Origin: a virus
IMG/VR virus record: IMGVR_UViG_3300027822_000036
Span: 1-24,300 of that record
DNA length: 24,300 nucleotides
Reading direction: 5' to 3' (one strand)
In this document: piece after piece, positions 7,536 to 14,654 of the stretch
Position numbering within the stretch: position 1 is the first letter of the stretch
Layout: the number at the start of each line of letters is the position of its first letter
Translations under genes and position numbers: made by a program
Notes under the pieces: generated by a model
Database searches by the model: none
What the model was told of the DNA's origin: nothing
What the model saw: the letters and a program-made list of their open reading frames with translations, nothing else

Positions 7536-8591
7536 ATGGATATTTGGTATTGCACACGAGAGGATCTTCAATTCTCTACAGATACGTACTACTCATCTGC
7601 GATAAACACCCAAATCGACATAGTCATTGCATCGGCATCACGAAAAGCCGAAAGCCGGGAACTCTGCAACAGAGTCTTTTATCCCACGTTCAACGCAACA
7701 AAATATATGGATTGGCCTGCGAATCCTCGATCAAAATCGTGGCGTCTCTGGGCTGAAGGATTCGACATTATCAGTGTCGACACGCTTGTTGTTGCAGATC
7801 AAACGGTGTCTTCTGCAGATTTTTTCCTGGAGCCAGTGAATGCCGGGCCGCCGTACTATGCGATAGAGATGAAAAAAGATGGTGACACTGCGTCTTTTTC
7901 CAGCAGTGCTACCAGCCAGCGAGCTGTCGAAATAACTGGTACTTTTGGGTATACTGCCACCACTGTTTCTATCGGTACGATAACTGCGAATATAGACACA
8001 TCTGAAACGGCCGTTTCCCTGAGCACACCACTGAACTGGGGAGTTGGGTCTCTTTTGGTGGTGGGCGCAGAGTGGATGCGAATAATAGATCGTGCTTGGG
8101 GAGACACAACAGTTGATGCGACAAACTCTCTCACTGCTGCGAGTAACGACAGAACACTGTTAGTGGGGTCCACTGCAACGTTTCTTCCTGGACAGCTTTT
8201 GCGTATGAACGCTGAGACATTACGTGTGGAGACGGTAGATTCTGCAACACAACTTACTGTTACACGAGCTGTTCATGGATCTGTTCTCGCAGCTCACAGC
8301 ACTGATTCTCTCTACGCACAGAACGACGCTACGGTTGAACGTGCTATTCTCGGCACAACAGCAACGTCACACAGTAGTGGCGACGCTGTTTCTGCATGGG
8401 AAGTGCCAAGCGTTTTACGGACGTATGTCATAGCGGAAGCGACAGTGATGTTGCAACAGCAGGCAAGTGCGTACGGACGGACGATTGGAGCTGGAGACGG
8501 GGCCAGAGAGGCTCGTGGTGCAGGACTTGCAAGTGAAAGAATGGCGTTACGTGACAGCTATCGACGTCGATCACGCATTTTCTCAGTGTAG
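7536..8591 (+). CDS. Head-tail connector / adaptor protein with inserted beta domain
   Basis: I chose ATG 7536, one base after the previous stop, rather than starts lying inside the preceding gene. The 351-residue product starts with a connector-like segment (MDIWYCTREDLQFSTDTYYSSAINTQ) and ends with a helical, Arg-rich tail (MLQQQASAYGRTIGAGDGAREA ... RRSRIFSV), as head-completion proteins do. Between them are two copies of a beta motif of the S-x-G-x-L-L-x-V/M-x-E-x-M/L-R type: LNWGVGSLLVVGAEWMRII and FLPGQLLRMNAETLRVE, followed by TVTRAVHGSVLAAH. This motif is frequent in phage neck and tail proteins. Its place before the tail-completion and tail terminator genes supports a role in joining head and tail. 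The assignment rests on architecture and position. Confidence 0.72.
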   Translation: MDIWYCTREDLQFSTDTYYSSAINTQIDIVIASASRKAESRELCNRVFYPTFNATKYMDWPANPRSKSWRLWAEGFDIISVDTLVVADQTVSSADFFLEPVNAGPPYYAIEMKKDGDTASFSSSATSQRAVEITGTFGYTATTVSIGTITANIDTSETAVSLSTPLNWGVGSLLVVGAEWMRIIDRAWGDTTVDATNSLTAASNDRTLLVGSTATFLPGQLLRMNAETLRVETVDSATQLTVTRAVHGSVLAAHSTDSLYAQNDATVERAILGTTATSHSSGDAVSAWEVPSVLRTYVIAEATVMLQQQASAYGRTIGAGDGAREARGAGLASERMALRDSYRRRSRIFSV

Positions 8592-8614
8592 GTGCGCTTT
8601 TTAGTTAGGATTCA

Positions 8615-8983
8615 ATGGCTGAAGTACGGCTGAATGTCGAGGGATTTCCCTACCCTGGTGTCGCAAGAGTTGCTGTCGGGGCAGCGACAGATGAGGCGAT
8701 TGTCGGACTTTCGAGCCACACGCTGCGGTTTTTGCGCCACTCTACGAAAATCTATAAGCATCCGACAGGTCGCTACAAGGGAAGCATTGTACAAATAAAA
8801 ACGGCGGATTCTACGACAATCACCGATGGCGGAGTGGTGTATGGCCCGTGGTTGGAATTCGGTGGGAGAGGTTTCGCAGGATACTCTTTGTGGAAGAAGG
8901 CGTACCAAGAACTTATTAGTGTCTCCAGGAGAAGTACAGAAGACGAGATTTTGCAGAGCGTAAAGAAATCGATGGGAACGTGA
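8615..8983 (+). CDS. Tail-completion / neck protein, HK97 gp10-like
   Basis: The product (122 residues) contains the hallmark TTITDGGVVYGPWLEFGG followed by RGFAGYSLWKKAYQEL. The Y-G-x-W-L-E-x-G core and aromatic segment are typical of HK97 gp10-like minor tail or neck proteins that help close the connector and attach the tail. The N-terminus (LNVEGFPYPG) and the HPTGRYKGSI strand also fit. ATG 8615 is preceded by AGGA at suitable spacing. It sits directly upstream of the tail terminator, the usual order. Confidence 0.85.
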   Translation: MAEVRLNVEGFPYPGVARVAVGAATDEAIVGLSSHTLRFLRHSTKIYKHPTGRYKGSIVQIKTADSTTITDGGVVYGPWLEFGGRGFAGYSLWKKAYQELISVSRRSTEDEILQSVKKSMGT

Positions 8984-8989
8984 AATAAC

Positions 8990-9454
8990 TTGGCGGCTCT
9001 TAATATTCGTGCAATTCTCGCACGTCTCACGACCTACGCAGAAACTCTTGGCATTTTTGATGCGGTATTTATTGGGAATTCGCCTACCACACTACCTGCA
9101 TCAGGACTTGCGTGCGCTATATCTGTCACTTCTCTTACACCATCTGTGGCATTCTCTGGATTGAGCAGCACTTCTTGCGTTCTCACATGCAATGTGCGAA
9201 TTTACAAGAACAAAATGACCGCACCAATAGACCTCGTCGATGTTGCTGTGTGGGATGCAGCGGAGAAAATGTACGGGCAGCTTCACACATCAGTCGGATT
9301 GTCGGGGGACGCTGTTGTGACAGACATTTTCCAGATAGAGCGCATTGAGATGACGGCAATTTCCGGGTTTGTCCCTGGAGACAGCGGGTTTTATCAGGTA
9401 GTGGACCTCACGGTTCCTATTATTTTCGAGGATGTGTGGGTGCAAAATGGCTAA
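8990..9454 (+). CDS. Tail terminator protein (actinophage type)
   Basis: The product (154 residues) begins at TTG 8990 (MAALNIRAILARLTTYAETLG). It closely resembles tail terminator proteins of Streptomyces-type phages: an N-terminal helix, a central SGLSSTSCVLTCNVRIYKN strand pair, DAAEKMYGQL, and a C-terminal GFYQVVDLTVPIIFEDVW. Tail terminators cap the finished tail tube and join it to the neck. The last 8 nt overlap the first tail tube gene. The TTG start is chosen because it gives the family's usual N-terminus right after the preceding stop. Confidence 0.85.
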   Translation: MAALNIRAILARLTTYAETLGIFDAVFIGNSPTTLPASGLACAISVTSLTPSVAFSGLSSTSCVLTCNVRIYKNKMTAPIDLVDVAVWDAAEKMYGQLHTSVGLSGDAVVTDIFQIERIEMTAISGFVPGDSGFYQVVDLTVPIIFEDVWVQNG

Positions 9455-10166
9455 ACAATCCGGCCTGGGGATGCTCATGGTTCTCGACCAGTACCATCTA
9501 TCAGGGGATATCGGATCGCTTGAAATAGGCAGTGAAACTCCCCTATTGGATGTCACTGGCATAGATAAGTTTGCTTATGAGCGTATTGTGGGGCTAAGAG
9601 ACTCGAAAATGGCGTTTGAGGGGTTTTTTAATCCTTCTGCAGGTCAATTCCATCCTGTTCTTGCGACGCTACCGACAACGGATGTTCTTTGCACGGTCAC
9701 ATACGGACAGACGTTGGGTGTTACAGCGACGAGCATTAATGCGAAACAAGTGGATTACACTATGTCTCGTGGTACGGACGGAGCGATAGCTCTTAGCACA
9801 GAGCTACAGGGAAACGGAAATGCGCTCGACCATTGCAATCTACTTACATCCGGGGTACAGACGTTTACGGGTGCAGCGAACGGTAGCGGCTGGGATGCAG
9901 GGGCATCATCCACCAACGGATTACAGGCGTATTTGCATGTTACGGCGTTTACCGGGACAGATATTACGGTGGCACTGCAAGAATCGTCCGATGATGGGTT
10001 AGGAGACGCATACGGCAACGTAACAGGCGGGGGATTTACCATCGCAACGGACGTTACAGCAGAACGTATTACTGTCACCGGAAACCTTGAACAATGGTTA
10101 CGCATTGCAGTGACCGGGACATTTACCTCGGCTGATCTGCTTGTCTCTATGTGCAGGAATCCATAA
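9447..10166 (+). CDS. Major tail (tube) protein with C-terminal beta-sandwich domain
   Basis: I start this at ATG 9447, giving 239 residues; an ATG at 9432 in the same frame adds only MCGCK. The first 125 or so residues are the tail tube fold (MAKQSGLG ... LLDVTGIDKFAYERIVGLRD ... MAFEGFFNPSAGQFHPVL ... QVDYTMSRGTDGAIALSTEL). After a Gly-rich link comes a second domain of about 100 residues with LQAYLHVTAFTGTDITVALQ and EQWLRIAVTGTF, an Ig/discoidin-like decoration common on actinophage tail proteins. The tube domain is paralogous to the protein at 10871-11278, sharing VTG-x-D, A-x-ER and FNP-x-x-x-Q positions. It probably forms the outer-decorated tail tube. Confidence 0.88.
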   Translation: MAKQSGLGMLMVLDQYHLSGDIGSLEIGSETPLLDVTGIDKFAYERIVGLRDSKMAFEGFFNPSAGQFHPVLATLPTTDVLCTVTYGQTLGVTATSINAKQVDYTMSRGTDGAIALSTELQGNGNALDHCNLLTSGVQTFTGAANGSGWDAGASSTNGLQAYLHVTAFTGTDITVALQESSDDGLGDAYGNVTGGGFTIATDVTAERITVTGNLEQWLRIAVTGTFTSADLLVSMCRNP

Positions 10167-10167
10167 T

Positions 10168-10581
10168 ATGCATGTGCCATACCAGCGAAAAACTGAAATT
10201 TTTACTCTCAATTCTCCAGTAAAGACCCACTGGCGAACACTTAGCTGTCAAGAAGCAGACTGCCAAGCGCACCAAAAGGGATGGAAAACGGTACTCAATG
10301 TCGAAACTGATCTTGGCAGACGGCAAGAATTTTATATACGAAAGTACAGCGGTCGCCATTTTACTGTAGAGAAAATTGCAGACGGCATGCTCCAATTTAT
10401 TTTTCCTCCAGGGCAGACATGCTTTCAGTCTGATCAACATCGTATCCAAATACGGGAGGAGAATTTTCTTGTATTTAACGGCCGAGGAAGTCGAAAAAAT
10501 TCGTTACAGATAGCGCATAAAAAACCTGATTTGTGGGTGGAGCACTTTTCCGAATCACTCGACAAAATACGTAAGGAATAG
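10168..10581 (+). CDS. Conserved actinophage tail-region protein with Cys motif, unknown function
   Basis: ATG 10168 lies one base after the tail tube stop and gives 137 residues; an in-frame TTG at 10141 would overlap the tube gene and is less likely. The product is basic and has the pattern C-Q-E-A-D-C-x4-K-G-W (LSCQEADCQAHQKGW), then SGRHFTVEK, FIFPPGQTCFQSDQHRI, ENFLVFNGRG and KPDLWVEHFSESLDKI. This set of short motifs is familiar from proteins encoded beside the major tail gene in Streptomyces-type phages. The conserved Cys residues suggest metal binding. Biochemical function is unknown. Confidence 0.8.
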   Translation: MHVPYQRKTEIFTLNSPVKTHWRTLSCQEADCQAHQKGWKTVLNVETDLGRRQEFYIRKYSGRHFTVEKIADGMLQFIFPPGQTCFQSDQHRIQIREENFLVFNGRGSRKNSLQIAHKKPDLWVEHFSESLDKIRKE

Positions 10582-10583
10582 CA

Positions 10584-10871
10584 ATGGGGAAAGTTTCTGG
10601 TCTTAATCTCAAGTATGGGTTCAATGATTATGGGTTCAACGATCTCGAATCTCTCGCAAAACCCGTATATGACGGCGATACGAGCATTTATCCCTCTTCA
10701 AGGCAAAAACTACAAAAGTTACCCGAGGATGAACGAATTGGAAGGTTGAGACAAAAACTACAAGAGTTATCCGAGGATGAACGAATTGGAAGGTTGAGTT
10801 TAGAGGAGGATCAGGAACTCTACAGAGAAATTTGTAGAGAAATTCACAAAGAAATGTACGGGGAGCAGTAA
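10584..10871 (+). CDS. Small charged helical protein with internal tandem repeats
   Basis: The product has 95 residues and no recognised family. The N-terminus holds a tandem YGFND repeat (YGFNDYGFND). The middle holds two consecutive 16-residue repeats ending in EDERIGRL. The C-terminus is strongly charged and helical (EEDQELYREICREIHKEMYGEQ). The repeats are nearly identical in DNA, so the expansion is recent. The gene begins 2 nt after its neighbour behind an AAGGA ribosome site and ends in a TAATG overlap with the second tail tube gene. It is therefore part of the tail operon and translationally coupled. A role as a linker or assembly factor is a guess from position and composition. Confidence 0.72.
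   Translation: MGKVSGLNLKYGFNDYGFNDLESLAKPVYDGDTSIYPSSRQKLQKLPEDERIGRLRQKLQELSEDERIGRLSLEEDQELYREICREIHKEMYGEQ
10614..10643 (+). repeat. 15-bp tandem duplication encoding YGFND twice
   Basis: Copies at 10614-10628 and 10629-10643 differ by one silent base (AAT versus AAC in the Asn codon). They keep the reading frame. Confidence 0.85.
10701..10796 (+). repeat. 48-bp tandem duplication encoding a 16-residue charged repeat
   Basis: Copies at 10701-10748 and 10749-10796 match at 45 of 48 positions. The differences change Lys to Glu and Pro to Ser and leave one Arg codon synonymous. The in-frame length suggests repeat number may vary between relatives. Confidence 0.9.
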
Positions 10872-11278
10872 TGGCAAAAACTTCTGGGCTTGCGTGGACA
10901 ACGCTCACTGTCGGTGATGCCGGAGGAACTGACCGTGACTTGCGTGGAGATATCACAGGCATGGACGTCACTCTGCCACGTGAAACGCAAGATGTCACTG
11001 GCTTGGATAGGTCTGCAATGGAGCGATTGCTACTCCTTGCTGATTTTTCTGGGTCATTTGAAGGTGTATTTAATCCTGCGTCAAATCAGGCGCATGATGT
11101 GTTCAAGACAGTTACATCGACGAGCGTTTTACGAACAATTACGCTCACTGTTGCAGGTGCGACGCTCGCAAATGAGTGCTATCTCACTGACTACGCAATT
11201 ACCCGGGATTCTTCTGGGGCATTGACGTTCAATGTTCCGTTTAGCCTTGGCGATGGGACAGTACCCACATGGACGTAA
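10871..11278 (+). CDS. Second tail tube protein (short paralog)
   Basis: The product has 135 residues: MAKTSGLAWTTLTVGDAGG, then DITGMDVTLPRETQDVTGLD, MERLLLLADFSGSFEGVFNP and YAITRDSSGALTFNVPFSLGDG. It is clearly the same fold as the tube domain of the protein at 9447-10166 but lacks the C-terminal decoration domain. Similar short tail proteins are common in Streptomyces-type phages. The start overlaps the previous stop in TAATG, and the end overlaps the chaperone gene by 10 nt. Which of the two paralogs is the main tube subunit cannot be told from sequence. One possibility is mixed tubes; another is that one copy serves the tail tip or neck end. Confidence 0.85.
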   Translation: MAKTSGLAWTTLTVGDAGGTDRDLRGDITGMDVTLPRETQDVTGLDRSAMERLLLLADFSGSFEGVFNPASNQAHDVFKTVTSTSVLRTITLTVAGATLANECYLTDYAITRDSSGALTFNVPFSLGDGTVPTWT

Positions 11279-11700
11279 CAAGTAGTGGATTCAGCCCTAA
11301 AAAGAGTTCGTACAAGATAGTTTTTGCAGATCCGAACGATGATTTACTGGGACTGGAAATCACTGTACGTGAGTTCACCATTGGCGAGTTACGCTCACTC
11401 ATGAGGGTTCAAGGTGCAATTAGCAGTGAACAAGTTGGCGTAAAAACTGAAACCGCCTTAGAAGTATTCGATTTTTTCGGAAAATCCCTCATTTCCTGGA
11501 ATATTGTCGACGAAAACAATAGTCCAGTCCCAGCTAACGCCGAAGGTCTGGACTATCTCGGACTTGCAAGCGTCATTAAAATTATCAATGTGTGGATGGA
11601 AGAGGTGGCGCAAATCTCCACCCCTTTAGATCATCGCTTGAACAATGGCACGCCGATGGAAATTCCGCAGGAGATTTTGAAAACGCACCTAACGAGCTGA
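11269..11700 (+). CDS. Tail assembly chaperone, short (G-like) form
   Basis: The product (143 residues) lies between the tail tube gene and the tape measure gene, the fixed place for lambda G-type tail assembly chaperones. It has the typical acidic, helical make-up (YKIVFADPNDDLLGLEITVREFTIGELRSLMR ... ALEVFDFFGKSLISWNIVDENNSPVP ... LGLASVIKIINVWMEEV). Chaperones of this kind coat the tape measure protein before tube polymerisation. A canonical -1 slippery heptamer occurs near its end, so a fraction of ribosomes should make a longer fusion with the next frame. The start ATG 11269 overlaps the end of the tail tube gene. Confidence 0.87.
   Translation: MDVTSSGFSPKKSSYKIVFADPNDDLLGLEITVREFTIGELRSLMRVQGAISSEQVGVKTETALEVFDFFGKSLISWNIVDENNSPVPANAEGLDYLGLASVIKIINVWMEEVAQISTPLDHRLNNGTPMEIPQEILKTHLTS
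11622..11628 (+). promoter_or_regulatory. Candidate programmed -1 frameshift site C CCT TTA
   Basis: In the chaperone frame the codons are ACC CCT TTA, giving the heptamer C-CCT-TTA, which fits X-XXY-YYZ with CCC and TTT. Slipping back one base moves ribosomes into the frame that runs to 11870. A weak downstream stem is possible between 11631-11636 and 11654-11659 (CATCG/CGATG plus one T-G pair). No other heptamer of this class fits in the overlap; TTG AAA at 11677-11682 is not canonical. Confidence 0.75.
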
Positions 11701-11870
11701 TAGACGCAGATCTCATTCTTGGGATTTGCGATAGATTCTGCTGTTTGCCTTCTCAGGTATTTGATGAGGGGGCGAGCTTACTGCGCTTATTGGAGATAGA
11801 GGCGATTGCGCATCCGGACAAATTTGAGATAGACACTGACACTCATGGTGCAGAAAACTTGGGAATGTAA
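11628..11870 (+). CDS. Tail assembly chaperone, frameshift extension (T-like part)
   Basis: This is the -1 frame segment that would be joined to the upstream chaperone after slippage at 11622-11628, giving a fusion of about 200 residues. It runs RSSLEQWHADGN, then ENAPNELIDADLILGICDRFCCLPSQVFDEGASLLRLLEIEAI, ending AENLGM. The helix around CCLPSQVFDE is like the C-terminal domain of GT-type proteins, which contacts the tape measure. The frame is open from ATG 11592, so a separate gene starting there is formally possible, but that start has no good ribosome site and lies deep in the upstream gene. The stop overlaps the tape measure ATG (TAATG). Confidence 0.8.
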   Translation, partial: RSSLEQWHADGNSAGDFENAPNELIDADLILGICDRFCCLPSQVFDEGASLLRLLEIEAIAHPDKFEIDTDTHGAENLGM

Positions 11871-13732
11871 TGGCCGGTGGCTCAAATGCAATAGAAATTG
11901 TCATCACTGGTAAAGACACTTCGGCCCCGGCGTTTAATAGGGCCGAAAGCAGCCTTGATGGGTTGGTGGGGGCATCTGAGAATGCTACACGAGCATTGCG
12001 AAGAACCAGTGATGAGGGTTTTGACAAAGCAACAGACGCATCGGATCGTACAGAACAGCGTGTCCTAGGGTTGCGAGACGTCTTTACCGGTTTCCAGGAT
12101 CTTTCGACTGCAGAAGGGCCAGTGGATTATCTCACTGGATTGGGGGACCTTGCGTCTGGAGTGGCGAATTTTATCATTCCTACGATGCAAACTTTGACGA
12201 AGACGGTCATTGCGAATTCTGTTGCCTGGATAAAAAACGCTGCGGCTTGGGCTATTTCGATGGGTCCGGTGATCATCGCTGTTCTTGCAGTTATTGCAAT
12301 TGTCGTGCTTCTTGTCAAAAACTGGGATAAAGTAAGCGAAGTTGCGGTAAATGTGTGGAATACCGTAAAGGATGCCACCAAAGACGCAGCAGAAAAAATA
12401 AAAGACTTTTTCTCTCCTGTCACTGATTTCATGGCCAAAGTCTTTAGTGACGTAAAAGACATTGCTATAGTGGCATTTTCAGGGATAAAGGAAGTATTTT
12501 CCGGTCTTCTTTCCATAGCAAAAACAGTGTTCAATGGCATTATGTTCGTTGCTACACCGGTGTTCAATGTGATTGCGACTGTAGCAAAAATAGCGTTTAC
12601 AGTGATCACCTACTTACTCGGAGTGGTGTATCGCACAGGGGTGCAAGTTTTTAGGGGACTCTCGGTAGTTGCAAAAGTGACCTTTTCTGTCCTAAAGGTT
12701 GTCTTTTCTGGTCTTCTTGCCGTAGCAAAGATTGTATTCGGCGGGATCATGATCGTTGCGAAGGGGATTTTCACTGTCATCGCAACAGCCGCAAAAGTAG
12801 CGTTTACCGTGATAACGTATTTATTTGGAGTGGTCTATCGAATAGGGGTGCAGGTATTCAGGGGACTTTCAGTAGTCGCAAAAGTGGCCTTCGTTGTCAT
12901 TTCAGGACTCGCTAAAGTGTTCTCTGCAGTAATGCGAGTAGCTTTTCAGGTAGTGCTTACTGTAGCGACAACAGTATTTAATGCAGTTCTTGCAGTGGCA
13001 AAACCAGTTTTTGCCGCCCTCGCAGCAGTTGCGAGAGTCTACGTAGCCGTGTTGAGAACTATTTTTCAAGTAATTCTCACAGTAGCGACGGCTGTATTCA
13101 ATGCTGTTCTCGCTGTCGTAACACCTATTTTCAATACTCTTTTGAGCATCGCAAAAATTTACCTAACGGGCGTGCAAGTTGTGCTAAGAACAGTTCTTGC
13201 AGTGGCAAGAACTGTATTTAATGCTGTTTTGTCTGTCGTGCAGACAGTATTCAGCGCAATATCATCTGTCGTCTCAGTTGCGATAGGACCAGTAAAGGCG
13301 GTGATACGGTCTGTTCTTGCCGTTGGAAAATCGGTATTCAACAGTCTGTACAATACTGTCGCAAGTGTTTTTCGGCGTATAAAAAGCACCGTGAAAAGTG
13401 CGGTAAATTTTGTAAAAAGACAAGTGCGTTCCATTGCGAATGCCATAAGTAGCATACCTGGTGCAGGTGTTGTTAAGAACATCCTCGGTTTTCAACACGG
13501 CGGCGTCACCGGCTCAGGGTTGTCGACTGTCGGAGAGCGAGGGGTAGAAATTGTTAGAGGCGCAGGTAAGAGGGTGGTTTCTGCGGCAGACACAGGAAGA
13601 GTTCTAAGAGGACAACAGGGTGCAGGGACGTCGATAATTGTGAATGTGTCGGGAAGTGTCGTTTCAGAGAGAGATTTAGTGTCAGTGATACGTGACGAAT
13701 TTCTTCGTGGCGGATTCGGAGGTGTGAGATGA
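11870..13732 (+). CDS. Tape measure protein
   Basis: The product (620 residues) sets tail length and is ejected into the host membrane during DNA entry. The N-terminus (IEIVITGKDTSAPAFNRAESSLDGL) and the C-terminal GFQHGGVTGSGLSTVGERGVEIVRG are standard tape measure signatures. A strongly hydrophobic segment lies near residues 130-150 (GPVIIAVLAVIAIVVLLV). From about 160 to 500 the chain is an unusual run of hydrophobic repeats of about 11 residues (VFNAVLAVAKP-like units), including a 69-residue tandem duplication. At roughly 0.15 nm per residue this predicts a tail near 93 nm, short for a siphovirus. No lysozyme or peptidase domain is visible. The start overlaps the chaperone stop; the end overlaps the next gene in ATGA. 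Confidence 0.93.
   Translation: MAGGSNAIEIVITGKDTSAPAFNRAESSLDGLVGASENATRALRRTSDEGFDKATDASDRTEQRVLGLRDVFTGFQDLSTAEGPVDYLTGLGDLASGVANFIIPTMQTLTKTVIANSVAWIKNAAAWAISMGPVIIAVLAVIAIVVLLVKNWDKVSEVAVNVWNTVKDATKDAAEKIKDFFSPVTDFMAKVFSDVKDIAIVAFSGIKEVFSGLLSIAKTVFNGIMFVATPVFNVIATVAKIAFTVITYLLGVVYRTGVQVFRGLSVVAKVTFSVLKVVFSGLLAVAKIVFGGIMIVAKGIFTVIATAAKVAFTVITYLFGVVYRIGVQVFRGLSVVAKVAFVVISGLAKVFSAVMRVAFQVVLTVATTVFNAVLAVAKPVFAALAAVARVYVAVLRTIFQVILTVATAVFNAVLAVVTPIFNTLLSIAKIYLTGVQVVLRTVLAVARTVFNAVLSVVQTVFSAISSVVSVAIGPVKAVIRSVLAVGKSVFNSLYNTVASVFRRIKSTVKSAVNFVKRQVRSIANAISSIPGAGVVKNILGFQHGGVTGSGLSTVGERGVEIVRGAGKRVVSAADTGRVLRGQQGAGTSIIVNVSGSVVSERDLVSVIRDEFLRGGFGGVR
12476..12889 (+). repeat. 207-bp tandem duplication inside the tape measure gene
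   Basis: Copy one is 12476-12682 (residues 203-271) and copy two 12683-12889 (residues 272-340). By eye 52 of 69 residues are identical, and the second half (AFTVITYL-x-GVVYR-x-GVQVFRGLSVVAKV) is nearly unchanged. The duplication preserves frame and would lengthen the tail. Confidence 0.88.
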
Positions 13733-14640
13733 GCCAATTTCATATACCAAATGAAGCCGAGCTTGCAATGATCGATCTCATTTTGGGGGAGGACTGGAAG
13801 TTGCATCTCTTTCGTCTCGACGTCATAAGCGGACTTACCCCAGCACAAATCGCAGCGCTTGACGAGACAGATTTCACAGAAGCTAATTTTCCTGGGTACG
13901 CAAACGTCACACTATCTGTTGCTTCTTGGGTGACATCAGAAGGAGACCCTGCAGAAGGTTCTTACGCAACGCAGACGTTTACCAGGTCGTCCACAGGATC
14001 ACCACAGAACATATATGGCTATTACTACACAAAATCGTCTAACGGGAAGCTTCGAGGTTTTCGCCAGCTTGATGCGCCAATCACCATAACATCGCTGGAC
14101 GAAAAAATAGAAATCACCCCAGTGATCCATTTCTCAGGTAGTTCGGGAGATACTGTGCCAATAGGAACAAGTGTTGATTTTCGAGGAACAACTGCGCCAG
14201 ACGGATATCTCCTGGAAAATGGGAGTAACGTTTCCAGGACGACATATGCAGATCTTTTTGCTGTAGTCGGGACCTCATATGGGTCGGGAGACGGATCAAC
14301 GACGTTCACTCTCCCCGATTCCAGGGGTAGATTTTCGCTTGGTATTGCCGCATCCGGTACTGGATCTGTTTTGGCAGAGACCGGGGGCGCACTGGAACAC
14401 ACGCATGACCTTAGTGGGGTGGGGGCAGGAGTCGAACTCTATTTGGATACCGGATCGGATTCGGTCATTGGGTCATTGACGACGCTCACATCATGGACTG
14501 CAGGGCGAGCGTACAATGCGACAGGCGATGTCGTTTCTACTGATACAGGCACAAAAACTGAGGGGACTCCTATACAAGGTAGTACACAGGGGTCGAATCC
14601 TGCGTATCTCGTAGCAACACGCATAATTCGTGCAACATGA
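13729..14640 (+). CDS. Tail fibre protein with phage tail collar domain
   Basis: The product has 303 residues. Residues 1-125 or so form an N-terminal module common in phage virion proteins (MIDLILGEDWKLHLFRLDV ... FTEANFPGYANVTL ... NIYGYYYT), likely for attachment. A tail collar domain follows around residues 143-205: VPIGTSVDFRGTTAPDGYLLENG, RTTYADLFAVVGTSYG, and FTLPDSRGRFSLGI. The C-terminal end (TEGTPIQGSTQGSNPAYLVATRIIRAT) matches the usual end of collar-domain fibres. It probably forms a trimeric fibre that helps bind the host surface. The start overlaps the tape measure stop (ATGA). Confidence 0.9.
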   Translation: MSQFHIPNEAELAMIDLILGEDWKLHLFRLDVISGLTPAQIAALDETDFTEANFPGYANVTLSVASWVTSEGDPAEGSYATQTFTRSSTGSPQNIYGYYYTKSSNGKLRGFRQLDAPITITSLDEKIEITPVIHFSGSSGDTVPIGTSVDFRGTTAPDGYLLENGSNVSRTTYADLFAVVGTSYGSGDGSTTFTLPDSRGRFSLGIAASGTGSVLAETGGALEHTHDLSGVGAGVELYLDTGSDSVIGSLTTLTSWTAGRAYNATGDVVSTDTGTKTEGTPIQGSTQGSNPAYLVATRIIRAT

Positions 14641-14654
14641 AATTTTGATTTTAA

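Noticed and set aside
11592-11627. Stand-alone gene start for the second chaperone frame
   Set aside because: Position, gene order and the slippery heptamer fit a frameshift product better; the ATG has no convincing ribosome site.
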